Of a stretch of 64,000 nucleotides of DNA, positions 60,400-64,000 are shown in pieces (positions within the stretch are counted from its first letter, which is position 1; each line of letters opens with the position of its first letter). Under the pieces are notes generated by a model. The model made no database searches. It worked only from the letters and a program-made list of their open reading frames with translations, and had not been told where the DNA came from. Location of the stretch: the NCBI GenBank assembly GCA_022605955.1, contig JAKCOZ010000007.1:31102991-31166990 (forward strand), written 5' to 3'. The translations under genes and the position numbers were made by a program. This DNA comes from Rallus limicola. Its lineage: Eukaryota > Chordata > Aves > Gruiformes > Rallidae.

Positions 60400-63300
60400 A
60401 AAGAAAGTTGCAAGTACAATCTTGTACTTATTTTTCTTCATTTCTGCCTCTTCACTTTTGAAAGCTTGTGCTAGATGGTTCCACAACTTTGGTATTTTTT
60501 TTTTTACTTCTATAAGCAAGGTCTTCAAAAGATACACAATTTAAATTCTGCAGAGGGTGAGAAACATCAGCAGACCAATTAATTCTGAACTTCTTAAGGC
60601 TGACCAAGATTTTTCAAGATTCAGAAGTTCAGGTATTTTTTGTCAGTTCTAGTAAATTTCAAGGTTAAAAATGTGCCTTTCCCCCCTCAACATTTTCTTA
60701 TATATATATTTTAAATCAATGTCTCTGGCAACTGTTCTTTTTCCTCACAGCCTCATTAAATGATCAGCTTAAATTCCATTTTTTAATTCTGCCTAGCTAG
60801 AAGAAAGTAAAAAGTTCTGCAAGACAGTTAAAACACTAGCAAACTCATGGTTTTAGATAAATTAGTATCTTTTTTGGATCACCACATCTAGGAAAAGACA
60901 GTTGTCTTCTAAGAATGCATATCTTGTTAGCTTATGTCTGAACCTTAGAAAAATGAAAGAAAGAAAGAAATATGTATAAAAGGACTAGAAATCATAGTTT
61001 TCTATTTTATATATTGTGATCAGAAGATCCTGTGCATGTGGCAGTTAAATCTGGCATTTATAGGATGGAAATCATAGCATTACAGGAATTCTTACAAACT
61101 AGAAAATGTAGCTAATACTGGAACTGATGACTTCTTTGGGGACATTCCACTTGCTGAAGGGAATGTCCATGTAAACAACACAGCTATGACCCAGAGGGCA
61201 GGGAAACATTTTTTACCCCTTCTAGATATGAAAGGGGGAACCAGCATGATCCTCACTGCACCAGTGAGCTGAATATGAAGCTATTGAGTCAACTGCCTGG
61301 GTGGACACTAAATAGGCAGATGTTTGCAGTCAGCTAGAGCACGGTGGGTTGTGGGTTTTTTTCCTGTGAGGTAGAAGAGACACCACAAAAAAGACAGCAA
61401 GTCATTCCTGAATGTGTAGTAACAGGTGCAAATTGCCCCAGGATGAGCTGAGTTCACACCACCAGTACATTTTATAATGTGGAAATATCAGTCCTTTAGA
61501 AATTATGCAGATGGGGGGAGTGCAGGGGGGAAGCACAGGGGAGGAATAGCCAGAGGCAGCTCACCAGCAAAGCTAAGAGCAGCTGCCCTTCATCTCCTCC
61601 CCACCTAGCAGCATCTTATTAAGCATTTAAACCAGACATCTCACTTTCACTCTCCTCCAGTGCAATTGCAGCATCCAGCACTGATATCCCAACTGTTCTA
61701 TGTAGACACTCGGACCTAGACAGTACTAAACCAATCTGCTGGTTTTCACTCCACCTAGGTGCCAAAAAGTGAGAAAGCACACTCAGGCATTTTACCAGAA
61801 AAGTTTGACTTGTTCTGATTACTGATTTAAATATGGTCAAACCAGGTCTTTTGATGGCATAGAATTCTACTGGGGACAGCATCAGTGTGGGTACCCACCT
61901 GCAGCCCACTCCAGGTGGTTGCTGTGCCCTTTCAAAGGACAGATGACATGAGGGTGATATGAGTTCTCAGATATCAGTGTGGGGTCTTACACATATTGGG
62001 GAATGACCTCAGCTGTGAGTTTTAGCTCTCTGCTAAAATGAAACACATTTTTTCTGGCCTGTAATCAGTCATACATATTGGTTAATGCCATGGAACCACT
62101 CTGTGCCAGGAGACAAGTGTTACTGCTGAGGTCCCTTGCCTTCCTTTGGAAAGCTCAAATTGCACTGAGTGCAATGATGTGAACTTCAGTGTATCACAAA
62201 CATTTTGATTCCGGGAACTCAGCAACCTGCTAAACAGCGTAGTTGCATTATTGCCATGTGTAAGAGGAAATTAAAAAAATTAGCAGAATGTACAAATGAG
62301 ACAGTATAAGGTATATGAAATGTAACTTAAAGGTTTTCAAAATATTATTCAAGAGGGAAACACTATTTACTAAAAGGTAGATCAGATACAAAGGTATTCT
62401 CAAAGAATCTGATTTCAAATAAGGTTTGGAGGTTCAAATTAGCACCCAAGCCACTTGGAAACTGGACTCCTAAGTCACTCTGGTATTTGAAAAATAACAC
62501 CTTAAGTAGTGATTACTTAATTACTTTCATTAGTAAAGTTCTTGCAAAACTGCTTCTGTGAAAGTGGAAGCAAACGCCAATACCTCAAAAGTAACATAGA
62601 AAGAAAGAACATAAAACCACAAAATATGAGAAAATATAGTAGTACATGGTGCCTAATCACAAATGGCTACTTCAAAACTACAGTATTTTGTGTTTCATTC
62701 AAAGAGATGATGCCCCAAGAAGGTTCATTATGAAAAAGCTCCTATGAGAACTTGTTCCAGAAAAAGTCAATTGCTTGGAAGCTCCAGCTCAGAACTATCT
62801 GGGGAAGGGAGGGGGGGTTATTTGGGTTACAGAGAAACAGTAGATTGTGTTGTCTTGTTTTGGATCTACAGCAACCTCAATAACCAGGGAACTGGTAAGC
62901 ACTGAATATTCAACATCACAACAGAGCACCCAAAAATGTTAATAACTGGAACCTCATCACACCCCTCTGAGCAGTCCAGTAGAGATACTTGCGTGCTTAA
63001 AATTAAGCACGTGTGTAAATGTTTGTAGGACTGAGGCCAAAGGTTGCAACAGCAGCCAAGGGAATACCTGCCCAACCTCTTCAAGGCAAGGGTATTTTGT
63101 TTGTAAAAGGATATTTTAACCTTCAGAGGCCATGGACTATGTAGTGGTAATGTGACCTTTAACTTCTCCAGATCAAATGTTTATTCAGGTGTTCTCATTT
63201 CCTGAAAGAGGAGTAGAGGTTTGAATATTATACAAACACTATTAATTTAAATATTTTCCCAGTTGCTGTTTCATGCCATTGAAAATAAATATATTTATCA

Positions 63301-64000
63301 TTTTTACTCAGATCTACGCACAAAATGTAAGATTTTGAAAATACCCATGGTTATCTGGTGGAGATACATATATCAGAGTACATGTATGGGAAGGCATCCT
63401 AGTTGCTTTCTAATTTCAATGCTGGAGATAATAACAATGAGAAATTTCACAGGAAAAATCTCCAAAATTTCCCTTGAGTGTTATGAGGTAATTCTAACAC
63501 TGCAGTGAGTGCAGATCAAGTGGAAGAAGACCAGAGGTCCCAGGGCTGGAATTCCTGTGGTTCCTAAGTCAGTTATGAGACTGACACCAAGGGGGTTTCC
63601 TTGTCCCTCTTTGGTGGTAGAGTTAATGGTTTGAAGCAGGAACACCAGCTTTCCATGGGAAACATCTCAGCTAAAAAAATCTCTCCATTCCTTCCTCTCT
63701 GCCTGCTTGAAGTTGATGATAACACTGTATTCCACATCTCTTGGCAATGATCTGATTTTCCACTAGTTCAGGACAACCCAGTGTCCCAGCCAAGATTCTC
63801 CCTCCTGATTCTCCCACTATGAAGCTCTACATGGGGTTTGGTTGAGTGAGTGTTGGTCGCCACATTTGCTTTTCCTGTAGATCTATTTATCATAAGTCTG
63901 GAAAGCATGCAGATATAAAAGCCCCCAAAAATTCTGCATGTGAGTGATTTCATGCTCACCCATATGCTCTGAGACAATTAATTAGTGAGAATCAATTCTG
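60400..64000. other. Unique DNA, no gene seen
   Basis: No repeat or gene recognised. Around 61.51-61.56 kb there is a G-rich stretch with three runs of four or more G, which falls short of a clear quadruplex. A short gaaa repeat lies near 60.96 kb. Confidence 0.55.

Noticed and set aside
61505..61560. G-quadruplex candidate
   Set aside because: Only three G runs of length three or more are separated by real loops; a fourth run would be needed for a standard motif.
1..64000. CRISPR array, operons, prophage or other microbial system
   Set aside because: No regularly spaced direct repeats, no long ORFs, no ribosome binding sites and typical avian retroelements show vertebrate nuclear DNA.

Overview
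This is a stretch of a vertebrate nuclear genome, almost certainly from a bird. The decisive evidence is the repeats: at least eight CR1 LINE fragments with the avian CR1 3' end (tandem copies of a tctatgat-like octamer, or their complement), all 5'-truncated, plus LTRs of the endogenous retrovirus type common in avian genomes. The background is AT-rich, CpG-poor and stop-rich in all frames. I see no bacterial or phage-type organisation: no ribosome binding sites, no operons and no long ORF. The longest open frames (about 130-175 codons) do not resemble any protein I know and most shorter ones are chance. No complete gene, rRNA, tRNA or CRISPR array is supported, so the window reads as intergenic or intronic DNA.

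Layout. 1-10.7 kb is unique AT-rich sequence with a 25-bp tandem duplication (1.47 kb) and a TAG/TAA microsatellite (2.1 kb). 10.7-20 kb is repeat-rich: a CR1 fragment (-), a perfect 77-bp tandem duplication (12.5 kb), a CpG-rich block that looks like degraded ERV/LTR sequence (13.0-13.7 kb), a well-formed LTR on the minus strand (15.25-15.93 kb), and two further CR1 fragments (16.5 kb -, 19.6 kb +). 20-28.8 kb is unique. 28.9-31.5 kb holds two plus-strand CR1 copies flanking a dinucleotide-rich tract. 31.5-42.2 kb is mostly unique, with a 37-bp duplication (37.2 kb) and a small CpG-richer patch (39.4 kb). 42.25-43.26 kb is a CR1 copy split by a second CR1. 44.2 kb carries a weak candidate coding exon on the minus strand. 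46.7 kb has a strong hairpin. 50.58-51.17 kb is a plus-strand LTR, followed by an old CR1 fragment (51.46-51.75 kb). 56.75-57.83 kb is the longest CR1 copy (-), with decayed reverse transcriptase. 59.02-60.39 kb is a 1,379-bp solo LTR on the minus strand with a perfect 5-bp target-site duplication, three degenerate internal repeat units and a 15-C run. The rest is unique sequence.

No set of genes works together here. The biology visible is the history of retrotransposition: CR1 copies of different ages, one nested in another, and three LTRs left after loss of their internal regions. I found no convincing new functional system. The items most worth a second look are the candidate exon at 44.2 kb, the solo LTR with its internal repeat array, the 46.7 kb hairpin and the unclassified CpG-rich block at 13 kb.
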